Shown here: positions 1-7,696 of the stretch, piece by piece
Numbering within the stretch: the first letter of the stretch is position 1
Layout: each line of letters opens with the position of its first letter
NCBI RefSeq assembly: GCF_012184425.1
Contig: NZ_VTOW01000001.1
Coordinates: forward strand, 1,426,001-1,490,000
DNA length: 64,000 nt
Origin: Candidatus Manganitrophus noduliformans
Lineage (GTDB): Bacteria > Nitrospirota > Nitrospiria > SBBL01 > Manganitrophaceae
Direction of reading: 5' to 3'
Made by a program: the position numbers and the translations under genes
Notes under the pieces: model-generated
What the model saw: only the letters and a program-made list of their open reading frames with translations
The model's database searches: none
Told to the model about the DNA's origin: nothing

Positions 1-1
1 C

Positions 2-85
2 GTCGACCGGATCGAACTCATGACGAGAAGCATTGCCGGGGTGGAGGCGCCGGCCGTCGGCCTGAGCCTGACGCCGGAAAAATGA
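2..85 (+). CDS. 3' end of an unidentified protein
   Basis: An open frame enters from the left edge and stops at TGA 83-85, leaving 27 residues that end AVGLSLTPEK. The stop is followed at once by a GAGGAGG ribosome binding site for the next gene, so the two are probably cotranscribed. Nothing in this tail identifies a family, and the rest of the gene lies outside the window. Confidence 0.55.
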   Translation, partial: VDRIELMTRSIAGVEAPAVGLSLTPEK

Positions 86-98
86 GGAGGGTTTTACG

Positions 99-305
99 AT
101 GAACAGATCTATCTCGATCGCCGTTCTGGCCGGGGGTATTTTGCTGATCGTTTTCGGCGTCGGCGTGTCACAGTCGGTCAGCTCCGACATTTCTCGGTTT
201 TTCACCGGCTCACCCACCGAAAAGGCGATCTGGCTGCTGTCCGGCGGCGTTGCCGCGACCGTTGTCGGCCTGCTGGGAGTGTCGCGCGGATCAATGCGAA
301 ACTGA
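99..305 (+). CDS. DUF3185-like small membrane protein
   Basis: This 68-residue protein has two hydrophobic segments (about residues 6-24 and 43-60) around a loop containing SQSVSSDISRFFTGSPTEKAIWLL. The SVSS...FTGxPTxKxIWLL pattern and the closing GVAATVVGLLG helix match the DUF3185 family of short inner-membrane proteins, whose function is not established. A strong GAGGAGG site lies 8 bases before the ATG. It directly follows the partial gene at the window edge. A second short membrane protein with a similar two-helix plan lies at 6722-6940. Confidence 0.75.
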   Translation: MNRSISIAVLAGGILLIVFGVGVSQSVSSDISRFFTGSPTEKAIWLLSGGVAATVVGLLGVSRGSMRN

Positions 306-514
306 AGGGTTGGCCTATTCTTACGGGTACTCGGAGAGAGGGGAGTTCGCTCAGAGGAAAACCAATTGACAATAACGCCTTACATCCTTTGTTTACTTTA
401 TCCCTCCGCTGCATCATTCTTTGAAACCGCCTCAAGGGATCGGGCCGGGATGATTCGGCGGCGTTTTGCGATGAGCAAGAGCGCTCCGCCATAAGCCAGA
501 GAGGTCTTCCGTCG

Positions 515-730
515 ATGATCTGTCCCAAATGTAAATCCCGGCAATACCTGGAATGCGTCTACACCGATCAGGGAACGCGAACGGTCTGGAGATGCTTCGG
601 ATGTGAGCATTCGATCAATCCGGTTTTCCTTCTTAGGAAAGGAGGGCGGGAGAGAAAGGGGATACGCGGGACCCGGCATCTATTATTTTTCTGTTTTATC
701 CATAGGACAAAAGGGTCATCCCATGTCTAA
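515..730 (+). CDS. short zinc-ribbon protein
   Basis: The 71-residue frame opens with CPKCKSRQYLECVY and continues to WRCFGCEHS, so two CxxC pairs about 25 residues apart form a likely zinc ribbon at residues 3-32. The rest is basic and shows no recognisable domain. A GAGAGG motif 9-14 bases upstream supports ATG 515. Its stop at 728-730 overlaps the start of the response regulator at 723, which suggests translational coupling. Similar short zinc ribbons occur at 7404-7652 and in the regulator at 57207-57557. Because the C-terminal half looks non-conserved, the true gene could be shorter or degenerate. Confidence 0.5.
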   Translation: MICPKCKSRQYLECVYTDQGTRTVWRCFGCEHSINPVFLLRKGGRERKGIRGTRHLLFFCFIHRTKGSSHV

Positions 731-1085
731 AAGAATTTTAATCGTAGATGATGATCCGGACAGCCGCACGATTTTGACTTGTATCCTGGAACACGGCGGA
801 TATGAGGTCGGAATTGCAAATGATGGATTCGAGGCGATCAAGGAGATTGGGGATCACCCCCCGGATTTGGTTCTTCTGGATATCATGATGCCGGGTAAGA
901 ATGGTTTTGAGGTCTGCGAGTGGGTCAAGAGCAACCCCAAAATAAGTCATATCTTCATTATCATAATCAGCGCAAAATCGGACCCGATATCTCAAGAGCA
1001 AGCGTCGCATCTTGGGGCAAGTGATTATATAACCAAGCCGATCAACCCTTCCGAGGTTTTACGCCGCGTGAGAAAATTTTTATAG
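723..1085 (+). CDS. single-domain CheY-like response regulator
   Basis: This is a free-standing receiver domain of 120 residues. It has the acidic cluster VDDD at residues 8-11, the phospho-acceptor D53 in LVLLDIMMPGKNG, S83 in the SAK switch position and K105 in ITKPI. There is no output domain, so it probably works by protein contact. An AAAAGGG site precedes ATG 723. An upstream in-frame extension from 603 is rejected because the receiver fold begins exactly at this methionine. It is convergent with the histidine kinase at 1127-2800, an obvious candidate partner, though pairing is inference. Confidence 0.9.
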   Translation: MSKRILIVDDDPDSRTILTCILEHGGYEVGIANDGFEAIKEIGDHPPDLVLLDIMMPGKNGFEVCEWVKSNPKISHIFIIIISAKSDPISQEQASHLGASDYITKPINPSEVLRRVRKFL

Positions 1086-1126
1086 AGAGGCGACCCTGTC
1101 CCTCCGCCGATGCCGCATTCGTATCC

Positions 1127-2800
1127 TCATGGACGCTTTCGCAGGGCATAGGGGAGGAAGATCGTGAAGGTCGATCCCTTCCCGTAAACACTTTCGACCT
1201 CCACGGAACCGTGCAGCAGCCTCGCCATGTTTTTCACAATGGCCAGTCCCAGACCGGTTCCCGGGGTATTCGTCATGCCGGGATCTTCCACCCGGTGGAA
1301 CTCTTCGAAGAGATGGGCGAGATCCGCCTCTTGAATCCCAATGCCGGTATCGACCACGTCTACCCGGACCCGCCTTTGCTCGGGAAGATTCTTGGCGAGA
1401 ACCTGGATCGAACCTTCCCGGGTGTATTTTACCGCGTTTGAGAAGAGGTTTAAAAAGATCTCCTTGAGCTTGGCCGGATCGCTCTTGATCAGGGGGAGGT
1501 CCCGATCGATCTTCAGGAAAAATTCAATCGGTTTTTCCGCGCTCAGAGAGCGCGCGTCCTTCAGCACATCCCGCAAAAGCGCTCCGAGATCGACCTCTTC
1601 CACGGCGACGATCATCTTTGTCGCCTCCAATTTGGAGAGGGTCAGGAGATCATTGATCATCTGGGCCAGCTCTTTTGCATTCACACGCGTTCGAGACAGC
1701 GCCTCTTTGGCCTTCTCCGGAAGCCGCCCGTAGCGTTCTTCTAAAAGGAGTCCCGTATATCCGACGATGACATTAAGCGGCGTTTTCAGCTCGTGGGAGA
1801 CGTGGCTGAGAAAGGTGGTCCTCACCCGTTCTCTCTCTTTTTGTTCGGCCAGATCCGTTTTGAGCCGCCGTTCCCGCTGCTTGAATTCGGTGATCTCGCG
1901 GGCCACCAGGATCCCCTCGGCAATTTTTCTCTTCTTGTCGTAGAGAAACCCTCCCGACAGGCTCAAATGAACGTCGCTCTTCTCCCCGGGACGCCGAATC
2001 ATGTATTCGACGGAGGAGAAAGTTTCTCCCCGGAGCGCCCGTGCCAGGGGAAGCTGATGAGGGGTGGGGATCGCGCCGCCGGCAGTGCGGATATTCAATA
2101 AAACCGGGTCGTCATGAAGCCCGCGGATCGCCTCCTCTTTGTCATGAATGCCGAGAAGCGCCCTTCCTTTTGGATTTACCACGAGGGCCCGGCCGTGCCG
2201 ATCGATCACGTAGATCCCGTCTTCAAGGTTCTCCGAAAACTCCTGAATGGCCTCCTCTCTCGTCTTCTTGAAGGAGATCTTCTTTGAAGCCAGCGCGAGA
2301 TAATGGGTGAAGAGGGCAAGCTCTTCGAGGTCGGTTTCGCTGAAAAACGAAGGAACTCCCGACTTTCCGATGGCGAGCACCCCGAAGTTCTGATTTCCCC
2401 AACGGATGGGGGTGGAGATCAGGGAGGAGGTTTTCGGATCCCATCCCGTCTGCCGGGTGATCTTTTTCCCGGGGTGGGGCGGCCCCTGATGGACGAGGGG
2501 GAACTTCTTCGCGCGGGGAAAGAGTATCTTCCGCCACGCCGCCTCATCCCGGAGAGAACCGATGGTAAGGCGGATCTTCTCTGATGAAGAGGGGGGAGAG
2601 AATTCCAGATAAGCCCCATCCGCCTCAAAGATCTGGAGGACATACTCCAAGAAGGTTTCCGCAAACAGGCGAAAGGAAGAGGAAGGGGAGGCGTTTGAAA
2701 AAGAGACGGAGAAGGCCCGCAGCGCCGAGAGCTGGGCCGCTTGATGATAGTCTATTCCCTTGCGCTGCGGCGGTTTCACTTTTTGTGCGCGTTGCGTCAT
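1127..2800 (-). CDS. GAF-PAS sensor histidine kinase
   Basis: The 557-residue soluble kinase has a GAF-like sensor (about residues 25-175), a PAS domain (about 186-305, DGIYVIDRHGRALVVNPKGR), a HisKA dimerisation helix with phospho-accepting His in HVSHELKTPLN near residue 335, and a HATPase domain with N box NLFSNAVKY, G1 DTGIGI and G2 GTGLGLAIV. No signal peptide or membrane helix is visible, so it should sense a cytosolic cue or a partner protein. It starts 20 bases after the KaiC-like gene on the same strand and is likely cotranscribed with it, which links the two ATP-driven signalling proteins. The convergent CheY-like protein at 723-1085 may receive its phosphate. Confidence 0.93.
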   Translation of the reverse strand: MTQRAQKVKPPQRKGIDYHQAAQLSALRAFSVSFSNASPSSSFRLFAETFLEYVLQIFEADGAYLEFSPPSSSEKIRLTIGSLRDEAAWRKILFPRAKKFPLVHQGPPHPGKKITRQTGWDPKTSSLISTPIRWGNQNFGVLAIGKSGVPSFFSETDLEELALFTHYLALASKKISFKKTREEAIQEFSENLEDGIYVIDRHGRALVVNPKGRALLGIHDKEEAIRGLHDDPVLLNIRTAGGAIPTPHQLPLARALRGETFSSVEYMIRRPGEKSDVHLSLSGGFLYDKKRKIAEGILVAREITEFKQRERRLKTDLAEQKERERVRTTFLSHVSHELKTPLNVIVGYTGLLLEERYGRLPEKAKEALSRTRVNAKELAQMINDLLTLSKLEATKMIVAVEEVDLGALLRDVLKDARSLSAEKPIEFFLKIDRDLPLIKSDPAKLKEIFLNLFSNAVKYTREGSIQVLAKNLPEQRRVRVDVVDTGIGIQEADLAHLFEEFHRVEDPGMTNTPGTGLGLAIVKNMARLLHGSVEVESVYGKGSTFTIFLPYALRKRP

Positions 2801-2820
2801 CGTAGGCTCCGACTGCCCAA

Positions 2821-4278
2821 CTACCTAAACGTAAAGGGAGGCGCGGTCTTTCGGAAATCCATCGGGAGGAGGCGAATTCCCCCCTGCTCGATGACGTACT
2901 CCCTGAGCTCTTTGGAGTGGTTGCTCCCGCGCGACTTGAGGACAAGAAGGACCTTTCCGACTTTGTTATCGATCTGAATATATCGGAGGAGGAGAAGGGT
3001 GTCGACCAGCATCGAGGTCATCTGGCTGGTGATCCGCGGGGTCTCGATCAACTCGGGAATCTCGCTTGTAAAAAGGGAAGAGACCCCCCGGCGTTTGAAA
3101 TAGGAAACCAATGCAAAAAGGGCATCTTTATATTGGAGCGGATTTTGGGCGACCGCTTCATAGGCCGAAACCGAATCGATCAAGACCCGCTGGGCCGAGA
3201 TCGCGCGGGCCCGCTCGATCACCAATCCGACGTGCTGGTTTAAATCAAGTTCCGCCGGGTCGATGGTGACGATCTTCAGACGGCCTTGATCGATCAGAGG
3301 GGAGAGATCAAACCCCAATACCTTGGCGTTCCGGACAATCTGTTCGGCCGTCTCTTCCAGGTTGACGATCAGCCCATTCTCTCCTGCCCGAATTCCTTCT
3401 AGAAGAAACTGAAGCCCCAGGAGCGATTTCCCGGAACCGGTGCTTCCGGCGATCATCACGGCCGTTCCAGGGTAGATGCCCCCCGAGAGCATCTCGTCCA
3501 GCTCAGGAATTCCGAACTTCTCCCTCCGGGCCGGATCGGATTCTTTTATCCCGTTTTCCGACCGAACCTGTCCCGCGATCCGCGGATAGAGGACGATTCC
3601 TTTCCCATCGACGATCTGGAAAGTATGGTTTCCCGAGAGATAGTCCTGGCCGCGGGCCTTGGTGACCCGAAGCCTCCGTAACTCATGTTCCCGGCCATCG
3701 GAGAGGTTGGCCGAGAGGGTGAAGATCGCGTCGACGGAAGAGCGTTCCACGAGGTACTCGCCTCTTTTCGCCGGCTCTGTCTCCAAGGTCATCATCGAGG
3801 TCAGCCCTTCCCGCTCGAAGCTGTTGAGGAGAATGCGGATTATCTTTCGAAATTCTTTCATGTCGGTGACCATGTCCCGGAGCAGCGTGATGCTGTCGAG
3901 GACGATGCGGCCGGCGCCGATTCGGCGAATCTCTTTTTCCAAAGGGCTATTCTCCCCCTGGAGTTGATCGATGGTCGCCTGGACCGAGGCAAGAATCACC
4001 TTGAGTTTTCCCTCCTCTTCCAGTTTTTTCAGGTTCCAGCCGAAGGCGGCGGCGTCGCGATAGAGCTTCGCCGGGTGGACATCGAGTGAGAGGAGGATCC
4101 CCGGCTCGTTCAGGTTCATCGCCCCCTCGTAGAGGAACTGCAAAGCAAGAATCGTTTTCCCTGTCCCGGCCCCTCCTTCCACCAGAACGGAATGCCCCTT
4201 CAGGATTCCCCCTTTTAAAATTCGATCGAGGCCCGAATTTCCCGTGCGAGTCAGGTTCGATCCCTTTTCTCTTGCCAT
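2821..4278 (-). CDS. double-domain KaiC-like RecA-fold ATPase
   Basis: Two KaiC/RadA-type ATPase modules are fused in 485 residues. The first has Walker A GGAGTGKT and Walker B RIVLDS; the second has GSTGSGKS and RVLIDS. In cyanobacterial KaiC each module carries a catalytic Glu pair after strand 2. Here it is kept in the second module (NLEETAEQ) but replaced by LSLDVHP in the first. The phosphorylation loop reads ITSQMTSM: the Ser431 equivalent is kept and the Thr432 equivalent is Met. I chose ATG 4278 because GGGGAGGG precedes it; a longer frame runs to 4320 over the upstream gene. No kaiA or kaiB is present, so a true clock is not implied. Confidence 0.88.
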
Positions 4279-4283
4279 CTTTT

Positions 4284-4637
4284 TTATTTCCCTCCCCGAA
4301 TAACCTGGTTCACGATCCACTGTCTCAAATCGGGCCCTTCATAAGCCTTGATGAATTGGGTAATTTTCTTGTCCATTGACGCTTCCGGCGCGTAACTCCA
4401 GATGGCGGCGCTCTTCTGCCCATTTTTTTTGATGACCCCTTGAAGCACCAAGTCGTCAATCCCCTTTGATACCTTTTTAGGGTCCCGGCCGATTGCCAGG
4501 GAAATGTCACCCGTTTTCCCCAGGAAATGGGGATTATGGTGGAAAAACTTGATCAGCTCAATTTTCACGAACGAGTCGGCGATCTTTGCGATAAATTCCT
4601 CAAGGTCTCTGTCCGCCTTGATTTGCCTCCGCGCCAA
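4284..4637 (-). CDS. winged-helix DNA-binding-like protein
   Basis: This 117-residue basic protein contains a helix-turn-helix-like stretch, [46 protein letters not shown] in pattern, followed by a beta-wing ending SAAIWSYAP. That layout is typical of small archaeal-style winged-helix regulators. The start is TTG 4637, set 6 bases after a clear AGGAGG. It ends 5 bases before the KaiC-like gene, so the three genes wHTH, KaiC-like and histidine kinase form one operon. Its target is unknown; autoregulation through the repeat-bearing upstream region is possible but unproven. Confidence 0.72.
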
Positions 4638-4695
4638 AATGAACCTCCTGGTGAATATAAAGCTTCTCTGAGAAACCGATTAGAAGGGCGGATTT

Positions 4696-4730
4696 GGAAT
4701 GGAATGGAATGGAATGGAATGGAATGGAAT
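4696..4730. repeat. GGAAT pentamer microsatellite, 7 copies
   Basis: Seven perfect GGAAT units run head to tail, followed by GTCCATTCC, whose ATTCC end is the reverse complement of the unit. The tract lies about 60 bases upstream of the TTG start of the winged-helix gene, in its probable promoter zone. Copy-number change by slippage could tune transcription. Confidence 0.95.
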
Positions 4731-4739
4731 GTCCATTCC

Positions 4740-4899
4740 TAACATACCTGCGGCCTAAAAGCAACCGAAGCGGCCGGGTACTGCCCAGATGACCATGCCG
4801 GGGGTGAGCAATGAACATGGCCGTTCTTACATTAGGGGTCGCTCATGAAACACCTACAATTTATCTAAGTTTATTTATATGCTCAATCTATTTTAAAAG
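4740..4899. other. gene-free spacer without recognised content
   Basis: Between the pentamer repeat and the first dyad I see no supported gene. The left half is G+C-rich and the right half turns A+T-rich after about 4850, as expected for a promoter approach. Short open frames here lack ribosome binding sites and family features. Confidence 0.5.
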
Positions 4900-4917
4900 C
4901 TGTGCAGTTTTGACCAT
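4900..4917 (+). promoter_or_regulatory. upstream, weaker copy of the 18-bp dyad
   Basis: CTGTGCAGTTTTGACCAT matches the two promoter dyads at 4972 and 6037 at most positions (pattern CTGnnCAnTnTTGnnCAn). Its centre is 72 bp upstream of the 4972 copy, close to seven helical turns. No -10 hexamer follows at the spacing used by the other copies, so it would be an auxiliary site. Confidence 0.45.
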
Positions 4918-4971
4918 AATACTTTTTTTGTCGCATGCGCGCTTACTCAAATATTCTATTCATTATTCAAA

Positions 4972-5015
4972 CTGAGCAATTTTGATCAGTCTTCCCTCTA
5001 TCTTACAGGCATAAT
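4972..5015 (+). promoter_or_regulatory. dyad-activated promoter for the 5134 gene
   Basis: The dyad CTGAGCAATTTTGATCAG (4972-4989) is followed after exactly 20 bases by CATAAT (5010-5015), a plausible -10 hexamer. If transcription starts about 7 bases later, the dyad centre lies near -41.5, the usual position of class II activators. A TTGATC inside the dyad is 22 bp from the -10, too far for a normal -35, so activator dependence is likely. The same arrangement recurs at 6037-6080. Confidence 0.6.
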
Positions 5016-5133
5016 GAACATCAAGAGAAGGGGGCAGTGTGAATCCGCCGAACGAAGCGTTTCAAGCGTTTTTCCAACCGCTCCAAGGGGGCGGGGTTAC
5101 AAAGCAGTAAAAATTAAAAATAAAGGGGATCAA

Positions 5134-5643
5134 ATGAAGATGAAAAAACTATGGCCGGCATTCGGGCTTATCTTATTCTCGCTGACAATCGCACACGCGG
5201 ATATGCCAAACAGCGGCTCCGAACAGAGACCGGGCCAAACCCATAAAAGTGTGGTCGGCACCGTCAGTAAAGCCACGGAAGAGATGCTCACTTTGCAAAT
5301 CGATGGGGGAACGACAACCCGAAACTTTACCGTTAAGTCCGCCGCCAGAGAGGGCATTGCCGGCCTTAAGAAGGGCGATCGTGTCGTGTTGGAGTTTGAC
5401 GAAGGAAACCAGATCGTCGACATTATCCACATCGGCGCAAAACATCAATTGGTCCATGGCTCGGTGACGGGAGTCGATAAGGAGAGAAGTTTGATCACCA
5501 TCCAATTTAAAGATGGAAAGTCACAATCCTTCAGAATGAAAGAAGCGATGGCCGCCAAAATGAACAACATCAAAAAAGGGGCTGAAGTCACAATGATGGT
5601 CGATCAACATAGCAATTCCGCAATGGACGTTCATGTCGATTAA
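5134..5643 (+). CDS. secreted two-repeat beta-rich protein
   Basis: This 169-residue protein starts MKMKKLWPAFGLILFSL and has a cleavable signal peptide ending near AHA-DM. The mature part is two repeats of about 65 residues: VVGTVSKATEEMLTLQI...GDRVVLEFDEGNQIVDI and VHGSVTGVDKERSLITIQF...GAEVTMMVDQHSNSAMDVHV. Each looks like a small SH3- or OB-like barrel. I do not recognise a named family. ATG 5134 follows AAAGGGGA; a frame open from 5014 is rejected because it begins inside the promoter. A paralogue lacking the signal peptide is encoded at 6968-7372, with the strongest match around VLEFDEGNQI and IHIGxKHQL. Confidence 0.82.
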   Translation: MKMKKLWPAFGLILFSLTIAHADMPNSGSEQRPGQTHKSVVGTVSKATEEMLTLQIDGGTTTRNFTVKSAAREGIAGLKKGDRVVLEFDEGNQIVDIIHIGAKHQLVHGSVTGVDKERSLITIQFKDGKSQSFRMKEAMAAKMNNIKKGAEVTMMVDQHSNSAMDVHVD

Positions 5644-5678
5644 AAGGCGAAGGAACCATCAGTGATGTTGCTCTCCCT

Positions 5679-5716
5679 CGTGGGTCCAATTGGAAAAGAC
5701 AGGGTAAGGACCCACG
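5679..5716. terminator. inverted repeat after the 5134 gene
   Basis: CGTGGGTCC (5679-5687) pairs perfectly with GGACCCACG (5708-5716) across a 20-base loop. It lies 35 bases after the stop of the secreted protein. There is no uridine run, so termination would be weak or the element may instead stabilise the RNA 3' end. Confidence 0.4.
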
Positions 5717-5775
5717 GGGCGTCATCGCTTTTCTCTCGGAACGCGGGAGGGAGAATCAGAACCAAGGAGAATGAA

Positions 5776-5979
5776 ATGTACGAAGCATTTTTGAATTACA
5801 GCTTTCCAATACTGATCATCGTGGCGCTTCTGAATTTTATCTGGGCGTGGATTCCGACTGCAGTGAGGCCTCCTGAAGAGAGCGCGGCCAATCCGGCGTG
5901 GAGATATCTGGAGGGACCCGAAGGGGTTAGACGATCTGTCGCCTCAGAGATCAAGCCGCAGACGCCGATACTTCACTGA
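5776..5979 (+). CDS. small single-pass membrane protein
   Basis: Sixty-seven residues, with one hydrophobic segment near the N-terminus (FPILIIVALLNFIWAWIP) and a polar C-terminal tail. AAGGAGA is placed 5 bases before ATG 5776, which is the best start in a longer open frame. No family is recognised. It belongs to a run of short membrane proteins between 5.1 and 7 kb that share dyad-type promoters. Confidence 0.55.
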   Translation: MYEAFLNYSFPILIIVALLNFIWAWIPTAVRPPEESAANPAWRYLEGPEGVRRSVASEIKPQTPILH

Positions 5980-6036
5980 AGCGCCTTGCTTTATAAACGA
6001 TTCAGAGAAATTCCCTCTTCTCTCTATTTCTCAAAA

Positions 6037-6080
6037 CTGAGCAATATTGACCAGACCTTCCGTTTTTTTATCGTCATAAT
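6037..6080 (+). promoter_or_regulatory. second dyad-activated promoter
   Basis: CTGAGCAATATTGACCAG (6037-6054) is a near-perfect palindrome of the form CTGnnCAAT-ATTGnnCAG. CATAAT (6075-6080) follows after 20 bases, the same spacing as at 4972. Similarity to the first copy continues into the leader (GTGTGAATyC...GAGCGAGCG against GTGTGAATCC...GAACGAAGCG), so a whole promoter-leader unit seems duplicated. The probable first gene is at 6197, leaving a leader of about 110 bases. Confidence 0.65.
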
Positions 6081-6196
6081 CTCATTAAGGCAAGTTGTGT
6101 CCGGTGTGAATTCACTGAGCGAGCGAATACACATCGCCCTCGCGCGGGAGAACGCCGTTTTCAACGCAGAACAGACAACCTGAGGTTTATAAAACG

Positions 6197-6397
6197 ATGA
6201 TCACGACAAAAGAGCTCTTTCAATATCTCTTTATTTTTCTCGTTGTCCTCTGGCCGGTTTGGGTGCTTGGCCTGGTTTTTCTCCGATGGCTGCTCCGGAC
6301 AGCAGGGTCCTTCCTGGGGATCTTCAAAACAGAGAAATTGGCTCCCCGGGAAAAAGGGCTATCAAAACCGGCCGAGCCGTTGATCGGGACCTCTTAG
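6197..6397 (+). CDS. small single-pass membrane protein
   Basis: This 66-residue protein begins MITTKELFQYLFIFLVV and has one long hydrophobic span to about residue 33, then a basic tail. It is the first gene after the dyad promoter at 6037-6080. The ribosome binding site is weak (TGAGGTTTATAAAACG before ATG). No family is recognised. Confidence 0.5.
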   Translation: MITTKELFQYLFIFLVVLWPVWVLGLVFLRWLLRTAGSFLGIFKTEKLAPREKGLSKPAEPLIGTS

Positions 6398-6448
6398 ACG
6401 ATTCCTGTCCGGGTCGAGAGGGGCGATTCCAATTTAAAGTGAACGAAT

Positions 6449-6516
6449 CCATGTCCGAACGCAATAAGACATGGTGCATCGCTATCGGCCGGCGCACCCC
6501 CCGCGCAGGCCGGTAG
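6449..6516. other. two inverted repeats between small genes
   Basis: CCATGTC (6449-6455) pairs with GACATGG (6468-6474), and CTATCGGCC (6482-6490) pairs with GGCCGGTAG (6508-6516) apart from one wobble. Neither has a T tract. They may separate transcripts of the 6197 and 6549 genes. Confidence 0.35.
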
Positions 6517-6548
6517 CGGGCTTAATCGTTTTTCGAAAGGCAAGACTC

Positions 6549-6710
6549 ATGTTATGGACGATCGCTCTGTTTTTAATGGTTCTGTGGCTGTTCGGATGGG
6601 TGAACGGCGCGATGATGGGAGGGTGGTTTATTCATGCCCTGCTCAGCAGCATTATTCAAGGCCGAAGACCGCATCACCCGCGGGACTCTATCAACGATCC
6701 GGTTTTGTAA
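6549..6710 (+). CDS. DUF5670 / Lmo0937-type membrane peptide
   Basis: Fifty-three residues starting MLWTIALFLMVLWLFGWVNG and continuing through GGWFIHALLSSII. The MLWTIxxxLxVLWLxG start and GGxFIHxLL centre match the short Lmo0937/DUF5670 family, common in stress-associated gene sets. ATG 6549 follows CGAAAGGC. Longer upstream frames are not supported. Its company of other two-helix peptides fits an envelope-stress regulon, which is inference. Confidence 0.65.
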   Translation: MLWTIALFLMVLWLFGWVNGAMMGGWFIHALLSSIIQGRRPHHPRDSINDPVL

Positions 6711-6721
6711 GGGCGAAGCGA

Positions 6722-6940
6722 ATGAAAATGGAGAGACTGCTCGCCATTGTCTTGATCACCGTGGGGGTATCGGCCTTTGCTTATCAAGGGATTACTCTCA
6801 CGCGACAGAAGGGGGCCGATCTCAATCTTGAAAAGACATCTGAGAAGACGAGAGCCGTCCCGCCGCCGCCGATCGTGGGGGTCATCGCATTGGCCGGCGG
6901 CATCGTGCTGCTGCTCACGAGAAGCAACAAAGAAGAATAG
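6722..6940 (+). CDS. two-helix small membrane protein
   Basis: Seventy-two residues with a first helix LLAIVLITVGVSAFAYQGI, a polar loop with KTSEKTRAVPPPP and a second helix VGVIALAGGIVLLL. The plan of helix, loop ending in prolines, then a GGIVLLL helix resembles widespread uncharacterised peptides related in layout to DUF3185. It ends 27 bases before the cytosolic paralogue at 6968 and is probably cotranscribed with it. Confidence 0.65.
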   Translation: MKMERLLAIVLITVGVSAFAYQGITLTRQKGADLNLEKTSEKTRAVPPPPIVGVIALAGGIVLLLTRSNKEE

Positions 6941-6967
6941 ACAACAAAGAAGAATAGAAAGGATGAA

Positions 6968-7372
6968 ATGCTGCAGAGTGTGATCGGCACAGTCAGTCAG
7001 GCCTCTGAAGAGACGATCTCTTTGGAAATGGAGGGGGGGACCACCCGTCACTTTACGATTAAAGGCCCTGGAAAATCGGAAGTGATTCTTCATCCGGGCG
7101 ATCGTATTCTGTTGGAGTTTGACGAAGGGAACCAGATCATCGACATGATTCACATCGGTGGAAAACATCAACTGGCGCTGATTCATGGCGAGGTCGTCTG
7201 CGTCGATTCAGACAAGAAGGTCGTCACGCTGAAGCTTAAAAATGGAACGTCGCAATTCTACAAGATGAAAGAAGAAGTCGCCGAAAAGATGACTCATATC
7301 GGAAAAGGGACGGCCATTACCGTTATGGTCGACCAACAGAACCATTCCATCGTTGATGCGCATGTTGCCTGA
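6968..7372 (+). CDS. cytosolic paralogue of the two-repeat protein
   Basis: The 134 residues align with the mature part of the protein at 5134-5643: SVIGTVSQASEETISLEM, LLEFDEGNQIIDMIHIGGK and GTAITVMVDQQNHSIVDAHV. Both internal repeats are kept. There is no signal peptide; the frame starts MLQSVIGTVS with GAAAGGATGAA before ATG 6968. The pair therefore appears to serve the same binding role in two compartments, or one copy has lost export. No named family is recognised. Confidence 0.78.
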   Translation: MLQSVIGTVSQASEETISLEMEGGTTRHFTIKGPGKSEVILHPGDRILLEFDEGNQIIDMIHIGGKHQLALIHGEVVCVDSDKKVVTLKLKNGTSQFYKMKEEVAEKMTHIGKGTAITVMVDQQNHSIVDAHVA

Positions 7373-7403
7373 AAGTCGAAGAGAACATTGAAGGGAGGCC
7401 TTG

Positions 7404-7652
7404 GTGCCGAAGGCGACCAAAATTCAAGAAAAGGCCCTGAAACAGGCGGTGAACGCCGAGTGGAAGGACTTTGTGAGCAAGCCGCTCTGTTGGCGGTGCG
7501 GGGGCCTCATGGTCGTCGAGCAATGCCTCTATCTTCTGAAGAATAGCGGTTACACCGACCTCTTGCCGCGGCGCTGCGTGCAGTGCGGCGAGCTTGTCGA
7601 TGCGATCATCCTCCGGAATCGCCGGAAAAGCTTGCCGCAACGGAGAAGATAA
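7404..7652 (+). CDS. zinc-ribbon protein
   Basis: Eighty-two residues with CWRCGG near residue 30 and RRCVQCGE near residue 60, two CxxC knuckles of a zinc ribbon separated by a hydrophobic segment. GGGAGG lies 5 bases before GTG 7404; the TTG immediately upstream is too close to that site. The C-terminus is Arg-rich. Possible roles include nucleic-acid or protein binding, but no specific function can be given. Confidence 0.65.
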   Translation: MPKATKIQEKALKQAVNAEWKDFVSKPLCWRCGGLMVVEQCLYLLKNSGYTDLLPRRCVQCGELVDAIILRNRRKSLPQRRR

Positions 7653-7696
7653 GGTCGGAGCATCGGCAAGGCATCTACCCGAAAAGGAGAGATCAG

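Noticed and set aside
2821-4278. True circadian KaiABC clock
   Set aside because: kaiA and kaiB are absent, and the first ATPase module lacks the catalytic Glu pair.
4696-4730. GGAAT repeat as human satellite contamination
   Set aside because: Only seven units, flanked by continuous bacterial coding sequence on one side and a bacterial spacer on the other.
5986-6183. 65-codon plus-strand frame
   Set aside because: It crosses the dyad and -10 of the 6037 promoter and has no binding site.
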